Shown: one piece after another, positions 7,217 through 13,933 of the stretch
How the letters are laid out: every line of letters starts with the position of its first letter
Numbering within the stretch: the first letter of the stretch is position 1
NCBI GenBank assembly: GCA_900542255.1
Contig: UQMR01000060.1
Coordinates: 1-14,130, forward strand
Direction of reading: 5' to 3'
DNA length: 14,130 nucleotides
From: an uncultured Porphyromonadaceae bacterium
Lineage (GTDB): Bacteria; Bacteroidota; Bacteroidia; Bacteroidales; Barnesiellaceae_A
Translations under genes and position numbers: made by a program
The notes under the pieces: model-generated
What the model saw: the letters and a program-made list of their open reading frames with translations, nothing else
What the model was told of the DNA's origin: nothing
Database searches by the model: none

Positions 7217-7822
7217 ATGAAGACCTCCTGTATCAAACTGCTGGCAGCAGTTCTACTACTCCCTTTATGCAGTTGCCACACGACACAACTGTCGGCACAA
7301 GCCCATATAGACAAAGTCGTGGCAAAGTTAGAAAAGAACGACAAGATAGAGAAAAGCGTTGTCAACAACCGCAACCCCAAGAACGGCGATTTGCAGCGCC
7401 GCATAGAATCGTACTCCTTCAAGGATGCGAAACTTACCGCAGAACTTATCGATGCTTTCGAACAAGATGAGAACAAAGCCGTTAAATCGGCCATCAGCCG
7501 GAACGGCAAAAACATCTCATACGCCTTTGTTTTCAACAAGAAAAAAATAACCATCTCATACTACTTGTCGAGCAGCAACGGATATACCAACCTGAGCATC
7601 ATCAAGAAGAGCGACGATTATGAGCCGGGGCACAGTTATTCACCCTCCTACGACTACTACTACAATCTGGGAGACTTCGATGCGATAGACTGGGAATCGA
7701 TCGTCTTGCAAAACCGCACCTTGACCCAAAAAGAACGAGATAAACTGAATAAACAAATAGAGAATGCCCGCAAGGAGTTAGAGAGGCTGTCGCAAAAGTA
7801 TAAATACGAAGGTCGCCCGTAA
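7217..7822 (+). CDS. Exported lipoprotein in ECF sigma operon (DUF5024-like)
   Basis: The 201-residue product has a signal peptide. LCSC (17-20) can serve as a lipobox, though Cys at its second position is unusual; cleavage by signal peptidase I after LSAQA is a second option. The mature part begins HIDKVVAKLEKNDKIEKSVVNNRNPKNGDL and continues with a Lys-rich SYSFKDAKLTAELIDAFEQDENKA, which resembles the small Bacteroidales family DUF5024 as I remember it. A Tyr/Ser patch (SYSPSYDYYYNLG, about 138-150) follows, and the last 40 residues are likely a coiled coil (LTQKERDKLNKQIENARKEL). It lies 4 nt after the anti-sigma-like gene. By position it could be the envelope sensor, or an effector, of the sigma system; no biochemical function is known to me. 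Confidence 0.6.
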   Translation: MKTSCIKLLAAVLLLPLCSCHTTQLSAQAHIDKVVAKLEKNDKIEKSVVNNRNPKNGDLQRRIESYSFKDAKLTAELIDAFEQDENKAVKSAISRNGKNISYAFVFNKKKITISYYLSSSNGYTNLSIIKKSDDYEPGHSYSPSYDYYYNLGDFDAIDWESIVLQNRTLTQKERDKLNKQIENARKELERLSQKYKYEGRP

Positions 7823-7882
7823 TTGGGCAATACCCTGTCTTCTCCGGGACTATAAAACTACACGTAAATAGCAATACTCTTG

Positions 7883-7918
7883 CCGCCTGTGATTGTGAAA
7901 TTACAGGCGGTTCTTATT
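7883..7918. terminator. Strong hairpin terminator between convergent genes
   Basis: CCGCCTGTGATT (7883-7894) pairs with AATTACAGGCGG (7899-7910) over 12 positions (one G-U) around the loop GTGA, followed by TTCTTATT on the plus strand. It ends the sigma operon. The TTA stop of the convergent minus gene (7914-7916) lies within the T-tract. In the minus direction the hairpin is followed by CAAGAGTATTGC, a poor U-tract, so action on that strand is less sure. Confidence 0.8.
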
Positions 7919-8933
7919 CACCCCACTGCGTATCCAACAGCAAGGCATCGGCAAGACGCGACTCCAAATCGGCAGCATACGAGGCGGCATACGCAGCCTC
8001 TGCGACATCGTTATTCTCCATAAAAAGATTGTGTGCGGCACGGGCATAGGTCAGGGCTGTCTTATAATCGTCTTTCAGCTCATAGAACAAGGCCAGGTTG
8101 GCAGCGGCACGAGCCCGACGCCCCACGTTCTCGGCCTTCTCATATACATATTCCCACAAATAGGAGGCCTCGGTATATTGCGTATTTTTCCAGTATTTAT
8201 AGGCATCGCCCATGGCAGGATGCGAAGTGATAAAGATATACCGCTCTACCTGCTGTACGTGCGGCACGAATCGCTCGGCAACAAACGACGAAAGCGACGA
8301 AAGCGCCTCTTCGAGGCACATCTCGAAAGCCGGCAGCTGTACTCGCGCCTCCTCGGGAGAGGAACCGTAGGCATACCACATGAGCGTATCTACCACCGAC
8401 TCGGTCACCGGCGACTCACCGGGAATATAGCATTGCACCGTTGCCGAAGAGGCTATCTCCATCCCTACCCCAAAAACGCCCTCGAACGGTTCTACATAGA
8501 ACCGTGCCACGGGCCGTATATCGTCAACCGAAAGCAATACGGCATTGGGATTCTCTTCACGCCACATCATCACCTCCGATATGGGAAGGCCTGCCAGGCC
8601 GGTGATTGCCGTACTGTCGGGAAATAACGTCCATACAGAGTCGAAACAGGCACTCTCATACAACAATGAAGCCAACGACATGGTGAAGAATCCGGGGATG
8701 CTGTCTCCGGCAAAATCCATGCGGTACTGCTTGCCATTGGCATCGATATAACGGCTGTATTCACTCACATCGGGCACCGGAGCGTTGCACACCACTGCAA
8801 GAGGCGGATATGATTGCTTATAAGAGACCCGCGCAGGACGTACAGTATCGAGCTGCAACGGAACGATGCTGGAACAACTATAACATACCCACATGAGGCA
8901 GCAGAAAGAAAACAACCTGACAAATCTTTTCAT
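7914..8933 (-). CDS. TPR-containing lipoprotein (DUF6340-like)
   Basis: The 339-residue product has an N-terminal export signal ending in CYSC-SS (Cys20 as probable lipidated residue; the -3 position is Cys rather than Leu, so the lipobox is atypical). The mature start SSIVPLQLDTVRPARVSY and the following PPLAVVCNAPVP fit Bacteroidales lipoproteins grouped as DUF6340, as far as I recall that family. The C-terminal part (about 235-330) looks like TPR helices: YKYWKNTQYTEASYLWEYVY, RARAAANLALFYELKDDYKT, ALTYARAAHNLFMENNDVAE. The role is unknown; the class suggests a periplasm-facing scaffold or assembly factor. Its own promoter element lies at 8954-8961 and the ferredoxin terminator lies upstream, so it seems to be a single-gene unit. 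Confidence 0.8.
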   Translation of the reverse strand: MKRFVRLFSFCCLMWVCYSCSSIVPLQLDTVRPARVSYKQSYPPLAVVCNAPVPDVSEYSRYIDANGKQYRMDFAGDSIPGFFTMSLASLLYESACFDSVWTLFPDSTAITGLAGLPISEVMMWREENPNAVLLSVDDIRPVARFYVEPFEGVFGVGMEIASSATVQCYIPGESPVTESVVDTLMWYAYGSSPEEARVQLPAFEMCLEEALSSLSSFVAERFVPHVQQVERYIFITSHPAMGDAYKYWKNTQYTEASYLWEYVYEKAENVGRRARAAANLALFYELKDDYKTALTYARAAHNLFMENNDVAEAAYAASYAADLESRLADALLLDTQWGE

Positions 8934-8953
8934 ACGCGCAATTTTATCCTATG

Positions 8954-8961
8954 CAAATCTA
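8954..8961 (-). promoter_or_regulatory. -7 element of the TPR lipoprotein gene
   Basis: TAGATTTG on the minus strand matches TAnnTTTG exactly and lies 20 nt before the ATG at 8933. No TTTG was found at the -33 spacing. Confidence 0.5.
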
Positions 8962-8990
8962 TGAAATTAATCGCTAATTTCTCCCCCTGC

Positions 8991-9031
8991 ATATAAAAAA
9001 AGCTGCCGCATCAAGTGAATGACACGGCAGC
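8991..9031 (-). terminator. Intrinsic terminator of the ferredoxin gene
   Basis: On the minus strand GCTGCCG (9025-9031) and CGGCAGC (9002-9008) form a seven-pair stem. Five further inner pairs (two wobble) close around a six-base loop, and TTTTTTTATAT follows. It starts 23 nt after the ferredoxin stop. Confidence 0.85.
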
Positions 9032-9054
9032 CAAATCAAATTCTTTGCTATGAC

Positions 9055-9222
9055 TTAACCCTCATGAATAGCATCATTGGGGCATACGCTTGCGCAAGTT
9101 CCGCAATCCAAGCATTTATCGGGATCGATTTTATAGATGTCGCCTTCCGAGATTGCTTCTACGGGGCACTCCCCTATACACGAACCGCAAGCAACACAGT
9201 CGTCTGAAATAACGTAAGCCAT
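9055..9222 (-). CDS. 2[4Fe-4S] bacterial-type ferredoxin
   Basis: A 55-residue protein read from the ATG at 9222 on the minus strand. Two classic cluster motifs are present: C-x2-C-x2-C-x3-CP at Cys9, 12, 15, 19 and again at Cys37, 40, 43, 47, each followed by the usual Pro. Key stretches are CVACGSCIGECPVEAI and CLDCGTCASVCPNDAI. This is the clostridial-type low-potential electron carrier, a soluble cytosolic partner of pyruvate:ferredoxin oxidoreductase, hydrogenase or Rnf-type enzymes in anaerobes. All eight ligands are intact. The gene is monocistronic: a near-consensus promoter lies at 9264-9294 and a strong terminator follows. Its presence fits an anaerobe. Confidence 0.95.
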   Translation of the reverse strand: MAYVISDDCVACGSCIGECPVEAISEGDIYKIDPDKCLDCGTCASVCPNDAIHEG

Positions 9223-9263
9223 GATTGTATAAGTTTAAATATAAATAATAGGTTATAGCATTG

Positions 9264-9294
9264 CAAATGTAATTACTTTTATCACTAATGCAAA
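9264..9294 (-). promoter_or_regulatory. Consensus Bacteroidetes promoter of the ferredoxin gene
   Basis: On the minus strand TTTG (9291-9294), a 19-nt spacer, then TACATTTG (9264-9271). This fits TTTG-N19-TAnnTTTG. Transcription would start near 9257, giving an AT-rich leader of about 35 nt. Of the promoters in this window it is one of the best. Confidence 0.8.
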
Positions 9295-9407
9295 ACAAAA
9301 TATTTTATTTTTTCTATAACAGCCGCCGGAGGCTCACGCAGCATACAGCATACACACACTATATATCAGCGTATTAAGCATCCTTATTTATTATCAGTCT
9401 GAATATA

Positions 9408-10274
9408 TCAATACATTCCTACCACTCTATAAACGACTCCGGCAGGTGCCTCTTGCTCATAATAGTAGTAGCCGTTATAGTAATAGGCAGGCCTGTTGCG
9501 ATACATTACATAACTCACTCCATAATTGGGCAGGTAGGGCACTGTCATCCCTATACGCGGAGCAACCACTTCATAACCTGTCCCCATCGGACGATAAAAT
9601 GTCCCATCATAGTAATAATAGAAGACATTGTTATAGAGCAACAGCTCGCAGCCTGCGGGCAACATCGGTACGATGAGTCCCAACGGAGCTGCAACGACCT
9701 GATACATACCGTTGATAAGAGCATGGAAGCATTGGTCGTAGAAATAATAACGCACGCCATGTAATGTATAAAAATGCGCCCGGGGCGGGGGTGCCGTATA
9801 TACATTGTAGCCCACTGCGCAGCCCAACCCGGGAGGAGGGGGTGTGAAACGGTAACCATGCGGAGGCACCCGGTTGGCATGATAGCCCGGAGGTGGGGGC
9901 GATTGATGTGTATAACCGGGATGCGGTGCATTAGAGGAATGCTTATCGTCGCGCCACTGTCCGCGACCAGCGGTGGAACTTGCGGCATTATCGCGATTAT
10001 GACGTTCTACAACCGTAGCTGCGTCGCTGCCGGGACGGCGGTTGCCTACCGTCGAAGAGGGTGCTTTCTGTGACGACGATGACGAGCCGCTTGCAGGACG
10101 ACGGGATACCGTAGCCCCCTGCTGTGAGGAGGATGATGACGAACCGCTCGAAGGACGACGGGACGTTTGCTCTTGCGAGCTGCCGCTACGACCTCCTCGC
10201 TGCGCCTCTATCGATGGCACACAGCAACATGCCATAAGACCGATACACCCTATTGTCAATAAAATCTTTCGCAT
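9408..10274 (-). CDS. Exported Tyr/Pro/Ser-rich protein with C-terminal repeats (DUF6515-like)
   Basis: Starting at the ATG at 10274, the 288-residue product begins MRKILLTIGCIGLMACCC, a good export signal; the frame is open 13 codons further to 10313, but those residues (MLLKRHIIKNILS) would spoil the signal. Cleavage may follow SIEA-Q, or LMAC may act as a lipobox. Next comes a Ser/Gly/Arg-rich segment (about 26-100), then a Pro/Gly/Tyr part with two PPPPG units (about 125-165). The rest is about three copies of a Tyr-rich module: RYYFYDQCFH...YQVVAAPLGLIVPMLP, FYYYYDGTFY...YEVVAPRIGMTVPYLP, AYYYNGYYYYEQ...VVYRVVGMY. The module is like DUF6515 of Bacteroidota. Location is probably envelope or surface; function is unknown. 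Upstream, a weak TAACTTTT lies about 40 nt before the start. No strong terminator follows; only a short GC stem near 9321-9334. Confidence 0.8.
   Translation of the reverse strand: MRKILLTIGCIGLMACCCVPSIEAQRGGRSGSSQEQTSRRPSSGSSSSSSQQGATVSRRPASGSSSSSQKAPSSTVGNRRPGSDAATVVERHNRDNAASSTAGRGQWRDDKHSSNAPHPGYTHQSPPPPGYHANRVPPHGYRFTPPPPGLGCAVGYNVYTAPPPRAHFYTLHGVRYYFYDQCFHALINGMYQVVAAPLGLIVPMLPAGCELLLYNNVFYYYYDGTFYRPMGTGYEVVAPRIGMTVPYLPNYGVSYVMYRNRPAYYYNGYYYYEQEAPAGVVYRVVGMY
10026..10163 (-). repeat. Ser/Arg-rich low-complexity repeat inside the Tyr-rich protein gene
   Basis: Translated, this stretch holds three units spaced 19-21 residues apart: SRRPSSGSSSSSSQ, SRRPASGSSSSSQ and NRRPGS. The DNA copies (read on the plus strand around 10083-10105 and 10140-10163) are near-identical, with a shared GACGAnCCGCT core, suggesting duplication within the gene. 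Confidence 0.65.
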
Positions 10275-10341
10275 ACTCAATATGTTTTTTATTATATGAC
10301 GTTTAAGAAGCAAAAAAGTTAAAACATCGCCCTCTTTTTTT

Positions 10342-10380
10342 GAAAAAAGAGCTGCGGCAAAATTCCCTTTTTACCGCAGC
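10342..10380 (-). terminator. Intrinsic terminator of the pyrH-frr operon
   Basis: On the minus strand GCTGCGGTAAAA (10369-10380) pairs with TTTTGCCGCAGC (10351-10362) over 12 positions (one wobble) around AGGGAA, followed by TCTTTTTTCA. It lies 32 nt after the frr stop. Confidence 0.9.
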
Positions 10381-10412
10381 CCGTTGTATGATTTGCGCCT
10401 GTAAACGAGATG

Positions 10413-10973
10413 TTATACCGTAAGAATCTCCTTCTCCTTAGCGGCAAAAATCTCATCTATCTTTTTCATCGTTTTATCATGCAATTTCTGTACCGAGGCT
10501 TCGCCATCTTTCTGCACATCCTCGGGCATACCGTTTTTCACAGCCTTCTTCAAACCTTCAATGGCATCGCGACGGGCATTGCGCACGCTCACTTTGGCAT
10601 TTTCCACTTCGTTTTTCGACTGTTTTACCAACGCTTTACGACGCTCTTCCGTCAACGGGGGGATACCTATGCGTATCACCTCGCCGTTGTTTTCGGGTGT
10701 AATACCAAGGTCCGAATCGAGGATGGCCTTCTCTATTACCTTAAACATCGATTTCTCCCACGGCGTTATCACGATGGTGCGTGCATCGGGCACTTGCACA
10801 TTGGCAGCTCCGCTTATGGGCATCGAAGAACCGTAGTAATCGACACGAATATTATCCAATAATTTGGGGCTTGCTTTTCCCGCTCTGATATGCGCCAGCG
10901 TTTCATCGAGAAACTCCACCGCCTGCATCATTTTCTTCTCGGCTGCATCGAGATAAGTTTTCACATCTTCCAT
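10413..10973 (-). CDS. frr: Ribosome recycling factor
   Basis: The 186-residue length is exactly in the family range. Ribosome recycling factor works with EF-G to split post-termination ribosomes in the cytosol. Diagnostic stretches are [23 protein letters not shown] (about 26-48), [18 protein letters not shown] (about 59-76), [19 protein letters not shown] (about 100-118) and the C-terminal long helix to residue 186. The N-terminal and C-terminal helices and the central beta domain are all present, so it is intact. It lies 19 nt downstream of pyrH, the widespread pyrH-frr pair, and ends in a strong terminator. No separate promoter was seen in the gap. Confidence 0.97.
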   Translation of the reverse strand: MEDVKTYLDAAEKKMMQAVEFLDETLAHIRAGKASPKLLDNIRVDYYGSSMPISGAANVQVPDARTIVITPWEKSMFKVIEKAILDSDLGITPENNGEVIRIGIPPLTEERRKALVKQSKNEVENAKVSVRNARRDAIEGLKKAVKNGMPEDVQKDGEASVQKLHDKTMKKIDEIFAAKEKEILTV

Positions 10974-10992
10974 AATTCATGCAATTTATTTT

Positions 10993-11703
10993 TCAATATA
11001 CATACGTTCCTATCGGCTCGCCCGAGAGTACTTTTTCAAGATTTCCCTCGGTATCCATATCAAATACAATAATAGGCAGGTGATTCTCCTTGCACAACGT
11101 CGTGGCCGTAAGGTCCATCACCTTCAAACCTCGGTTATATATCTCATCGTAGGTAATGCTGTCGAACTTGGTGGCCGTAGGATCTTTCTCCGGGTCGGCC
11201 GTATAGATACCGTCGACACGGGTGCCTTTCAGCATCACATCGGCCTCTATCTCTATACCACGCAGTGCCGAACCCGTATCGGTCGTAAAATAGGGATTCC
11301 CCGTCCCGCACGAGATAATGGCTACCTCGCCCCGCTGCATAGCCTCTATGGCACGCCACTTGCTATAATGTTCTCCTATGGGGTGCATGGCAATAGCTGT
11401 AAACACGCGCGCTTTCTGCCCGATAGCTTCGAGTGCCGAACTGAGCGCAAGACTGTTTATAACGGTTGCCAACATTCCCATCTGGTCGCCTTTGACACGG
11501 TCAAAACCACTTTGCGAACCGCTCAGCCCGCGGAATATATTACCGCCGCCTATCACGATGCCAATCTCCATACCGGCAACTACGGCCTTCTTTATCTGTC
11601 GGGCATACTCACCCAACCGTTGGGGGTCGATACCATATTGCCCGCTGCCCATGAGCGACTCGCCACTCAATTTGAGCAGAATGCGCTTGTATTTTCTTTC
11701 CAT
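10993..11703 (-). CDS. pyrH: UMP kinase
   Basis: The 236-residue enzyme phosphorylates UMP to UDP with ATP in pyrimidine nucleotide synthesis; bacterial PyrH is a hexameric amino-acid-kinase-fold protein. Motifs seen are YKRILLKLSGESLMG (5-19), the glycine-rich IGGGNIFRG (51-59), GTGNPYFTTDT (133-143) and VDGIYTADP (163-171). Full length is intact. The ATG at 11703 has no strong Shine-Dalgarno. The gene follows a leader of about 78 nt that starts with a stem-loop (11747-11775), driven from the promoter at 11787-11818. frr follows 19 nt downstream in the same operon. Confidence 0.97.
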   Translation of the reverse strand: MERKYKRILLKLSGESLMGSGQYGIDPQRLGEYARQIKKAVVAGMEIGIVIGGGNIFRGLSGSQSGFDRVKGDQMGMLATVINSLALSSALEAIGQKARVFTAIAMHPIGEHYSKWRAIEAMQRGEVAIISCGTGNPYFTTDTGSALRGIEIEADVMLKGTRVDGIYTADPEKDPTATKFDSITYDEIYNRGLKVMDLTATTLCKENHLPIIVFDMDTEGNLEKVLSGEPIGTYVY

Positions 11704-11746
11704 TTACGCTTCTTGTTATGATAAAATCCGCCGCTTTACCATCACC

Positions 11747-11775
11747 ACACGTCTGCGCGGCTCTGCAAGACGTGT
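11747..11775 (-). promoter_or_regulatory. Stem-loop at the 5' end of the pyrH-frr leader
   Basis: On the minus strand ACACGTCT (11768-11775) and AGACGTGT (11747-11754) form eight perfect pairs; GC/GC can add two more past a bulged T. Predicted transcription starts near 11780, so the hairpin would sit within about 5 nt of the mRNA 5' end. No T-run follows, so it is not a terminator. It could protect the mRNA or act as a regulatory element; this is inferred. Confidence 0.5.
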
Positions 11776-11786
11776 CTTATATTATG

Positions 11787-11818
11787 CAAATATAAAATTT
11801 ATATACCTTCTACGCAAA
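11787..11818 (-). promoter_or_regulatory. Bacteroidetes-type promoter of pyrH-frr
   Basis: On the minus strand TTTG (11815-11818), 20 nt, then TATATTTG (11787-11794). This matches TTTG / TAnnTTTG with normal spacing. Confidence 0.75.
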
Positions 11819-11913
11819 GAAAAATTATAAAACTAATCACGTGCATTGCAACGCCACACATCTTCCTTCGTTTTTTTGGCGGCCGCATATTCCCGGCGTA
11901 TCTACTTTTTTAG

Positions 11914-11921
11914 TATGTTTG
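11914..11921 (+). promoter_or_regulatory. -7 element of the TPR protein gene
   Basis: TATGTTTG matches TAnnTTTG and lies 22 nt before the ATG at 11944. No TTTG lies at -33; the nearest, at 11875-11878, is too far. The predicted leader is only about 16 nt. Confidence 0.5.
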
Positions 11922-11943
11922 CACAGCCCATAGAGTCATGCTT

Positions 11944-12837
11944 ATGCGTAACATCCTCCTGATATTTACCTTGCTTGCAACACTGTCGGCGCAGGCGCAA
12001 GTGTATGAACGTTTGGAAGCACGCGCTACCGACCACTATGACCATGCCGAGTGGAGCGACGTCATCTCGGTCACCGACCGTATGGTGCGCATTCACCCCG
12101 AGGACGTCGAGCCTTACTCTATGGCATTAGTCGCAGCTCAGTTTACAGACGATATAACAACCGAGAGCCGCTACCTGGTACTCTCGCAACGAAACGGTGT
12201 GCCGATTGAAAATCTGTTGGCTGCCGTGTACGACCGCACAAGGGCCCTGCACGACACGAGAATATACGAAGCCATCTTGCTCAACCTTAAAAAAGACAAT
12301 CAGTGGTTGGCCAAGGTTTTCAATCATTATCTGCTCGACTATTACGCCTTTTCCCGACAGTTCGACCATGCCATTGCCATTGCCGACGAGCTTTTGAATG
12401 TCACACCCGACAACGTACGGTATGCCAAAATCAAAGCCGAGTCTCTTTTCCGGCGGGGAAATACCGATGCCTCGGTAACCCTATTCAACAAGATTCTTGC
12501 CAAGAACCCCTCCGACTACGACGCCCTCACATTTTTGGGCGCATATTATAGTGTGCAGGCCGAAAAAGCGCTTAACGAGATAGACTCCATCTATCTGAAA
12601 TCGGAGAATCCCATCGACTCGGTATTCATCCTTAGAAAACAACTTATTATCGACACCGACATACAACACGTACTCTCTCTTTTACAGCAGGCCTGCAACA
12701 TACGCTGCTCCTCCTATTTAGAAGAGCAAATCGCATCGCTGGAATCGTTATCGCCCCGCCTGCCCAATCACCCCACGAAACGCCGCTCACTTCTGTTGCG
12801 TATCAAGAGCCGCATAGAAGAACGGCCTAAAGAATAA
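11944..12837 (+). CDS. Exported TPR-type protein of unknown function
   Basis: From the ATG at 11944 the product has 297 residues (an ATG two codons earlier, 11938, is also possible). It begins MRNILLIFTLLATLSAQAQ, a clean signal peptidase I signal with cleavage near AQA-Q, so it should be periplasmic or outer-membrane associated. The body is helical with TPR-like units: HAEWSDVISVTDRMVRIHPED, AFSRQFDHAIAIADELLNVTPDN, LFRRGNTDASVTLFNKILAKNPSD. It ends with a basic tail (PTKRRSLLLRIKSRIEERPKE). No catalytic motif is seen; TPR proteins of this kind usually act as scaffolds. It is divergent from pyrH and ends convergent with birA, their stop codons overlapping by 11 bp. Confidence 0.8.
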   Translation: MRNILLIFTLLATLSAQAQVYERLEARATDHYDHAEWSDVISVTDRMVRIHPEDVEPYSMALVAAQFTDDITTESRYLVLSQRNGVPIENLLAAVYDRTRALHDTRIYEAILLNLKKDNQWLAKVFNHYLLDYYAFSRQFDHAIAIADELLNVTPDNVRYAKIKAESLFRRGNTDASVTLFNKILAKNPSDYDALTFLGAYYSVQAEKALNEIDSIYLKSENPIDSVFILRKQLIIDTDIQHVLSLLQQACNIRCSSYLEEQIASLESLSPRLPNHPTKRRSLLLRIKSRIEERPKE

Positions 12838-13567
12838 ATGCCACCTCCTTGAAGGCATACCTGCGCTCCGCCCCGCCCACATCGCGCAACAGCAACATGC
12901 CATCGGGACAGACACGCTCTATACTCGCCTCAAAGAGGCCCTCCTTGTCGCGATACCAATAGACGCCTTCGCGTCGATACAATACGCTCATATAATCCGA
13001 CTGCAACTCGTCGCGGCTCATCAGGCACATCGCATAACGTCGCGAGGTGGCTTCGAGCAATCGTTGCAACAGCTCATCCAAGTCATACTGCATCCCCGTA
13101 ATCTCACGCAACGATATCGGGTTGGGGGCATCGCTCAAAAAAGCGAGCTGATTCACATTAAGCCCTATGCCTACGATGGTGCGACCTATCCTCCCCTCAG
13201 AGAGGGTATGCTCTATCAGTATTCCGGCTATCTTGCTGTCATGGTAATATATATCGTTGGGCCACTTCACACTGAAACCCTCGGCATACTGCGACAAGAC
13301 ATCGACAACGGCGAGCGACACAGCCTGCGACAAGACAAACTGTTCTTGCGGCGCAATCCCTGCCGGACGCAACAGATAGCTGAATGTGAGATTCTCTCCC
13401 GGAGCAGCCTCCCACGAATTTCCCCGTTGCCCGCGCCCGGCCAGCTGGGCACGAGCCGTCACCACACACCCTTCTGGCTGGGGGGTGTCTCTATCCATCG
13501 CATCCAAATAACTATTGGTCGACTGCGTACTGTCAAGCGCCGTTACATGCCATTCGATTCCTTCCAT
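12827..13567 (-). CDS. birA: Biotin--[acetyl-CoA-carboxylase] ligase (no HTH domain)
   Basis: The enzyme makes biotinyl-AMP and attaches biotin to carboxylase carrier proteins. Starting at the ATG at 13567 gives 246 residues, typical of monofunctional (class I) BirA, which lack the N-terminal DNA-binding domain and so do not repress biotin genes. Motifs: biotin/ATP loop GRGQRGNSW (44-52), KWPNDIYY (101-108), and SKIAGILIE (111-119) with the active-site Lys112. A C-terminal SH3-like part ends in AFKEVAFIL. The frame is open to 13699, but the extra 44 residues show no BirA features and lie over the upstream gene. With this start, the gene overlaps the YjbR-like gene by 25 bp, pointing to coupled translation. 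Confidence 0.93.
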   Translation of the reverse strand: MEGIEWHVTALDSTQSTNSYLDAMDRDTPQPEGCVVTARAQLAGRGQRGNSWEAAPGENLTFSYLLRPAGIAPQEQFVLSQAVSLAVVDVLSQYAEGFSVKWPNDIYYHDSKIAGILIEHTLSEGRIGRTIVGIGLNVNQLAFLSDAPNPISLREITGMQYDLDELLQRLLEATSRRYAMCLMSRDELQSDYMSVLYRREGVYWYRDKEGLFEASIERVCPDGMLLLRDVGGAERRYAFKEVAFIL

Positions 13568-13929
13568 ATTGTCAGTAATTTTTCTAAGTGTTCTCGCTGC
13601 GCCCGGCTCATCTTCTTTACCACTTCGGTATAGGAGTGTACAATCCACTCCTTGACAAGCCGTTCCTTTAAGCCGGGATGCAACGTGATGGTATTCCAAT
13701 ATTTTTTATTGCAATGATAGCCGGGAACTACCTCAGGATAAGTATCGCGCAATACAAGGGCAAGGTCGGGGTCGCACTTCACGTTAAAACGCAACGGCAC
13801 GCTCTCCAAACCGGCAAAAAGGAACATCTTCCCCCCTACCTTAAACACCAGTGTCGTATCGTCAAACGGCATACACTCCGTCACCTCCGGCAAGGCTAAG
13901 CAAAAATCGCGCAAACTCTCCACATCCAT
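13543..13929 (-). CDS. MmcQ/YjbR family DNA-binding-like protein (CyaY-like fold)
   Basis: The product is 128 residues from the ATG at 13929. It begins MDVESLRDFCLALPEVTE, aligning with the usual start of the family (M-[ND]-x-E-x-[LI]-R-[ED]-[YF]-C). Further marks are FDDTTLVFKVGGKMFLF (about 22-38), the 'P.RFNVKCDPDLA' strand, and PGYHCNKKYWNTITL with the conserved HxNKKHW-like segment. The fold resembles CyaY, and DNA binding was proposed from structure; the cell role is unknown. An ATG at 13941 would give 132 residues and overlap yraN by 8 bp; I chose 13929 by family alignment, leaving a 4-nt gap. It is the middle gene of yraN-yjbR-birA. Confidence 0.85.
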   Translation of the reverse strand: MDVESLRDFCLALPEVTECMPFDDTTLVFKVGGKMFLFAGLESVPLRFNVKCDPDLALVLRDTYPEVVPGYHCNKKYWNTITLHPGLKERLVKEWIVHSYTEVVKKMSRAQREHLEKLLTIWKESNGM

Positions 13930-13933
13930 AGCC

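Noticed and set aside
9440..9690. Possible short tandem DNA repeat from the many Tyr codons
   Set aside because: The similarity is at the protein level (Tyr-rich modules); the DNA copies differ too much to call a nucleotide repeat array.
11080..11721. Plus-strand frame of 213 codons opposite pyrH
   Set aside because: pyrH is unmistakable on the other strand; this is a shadow frame.
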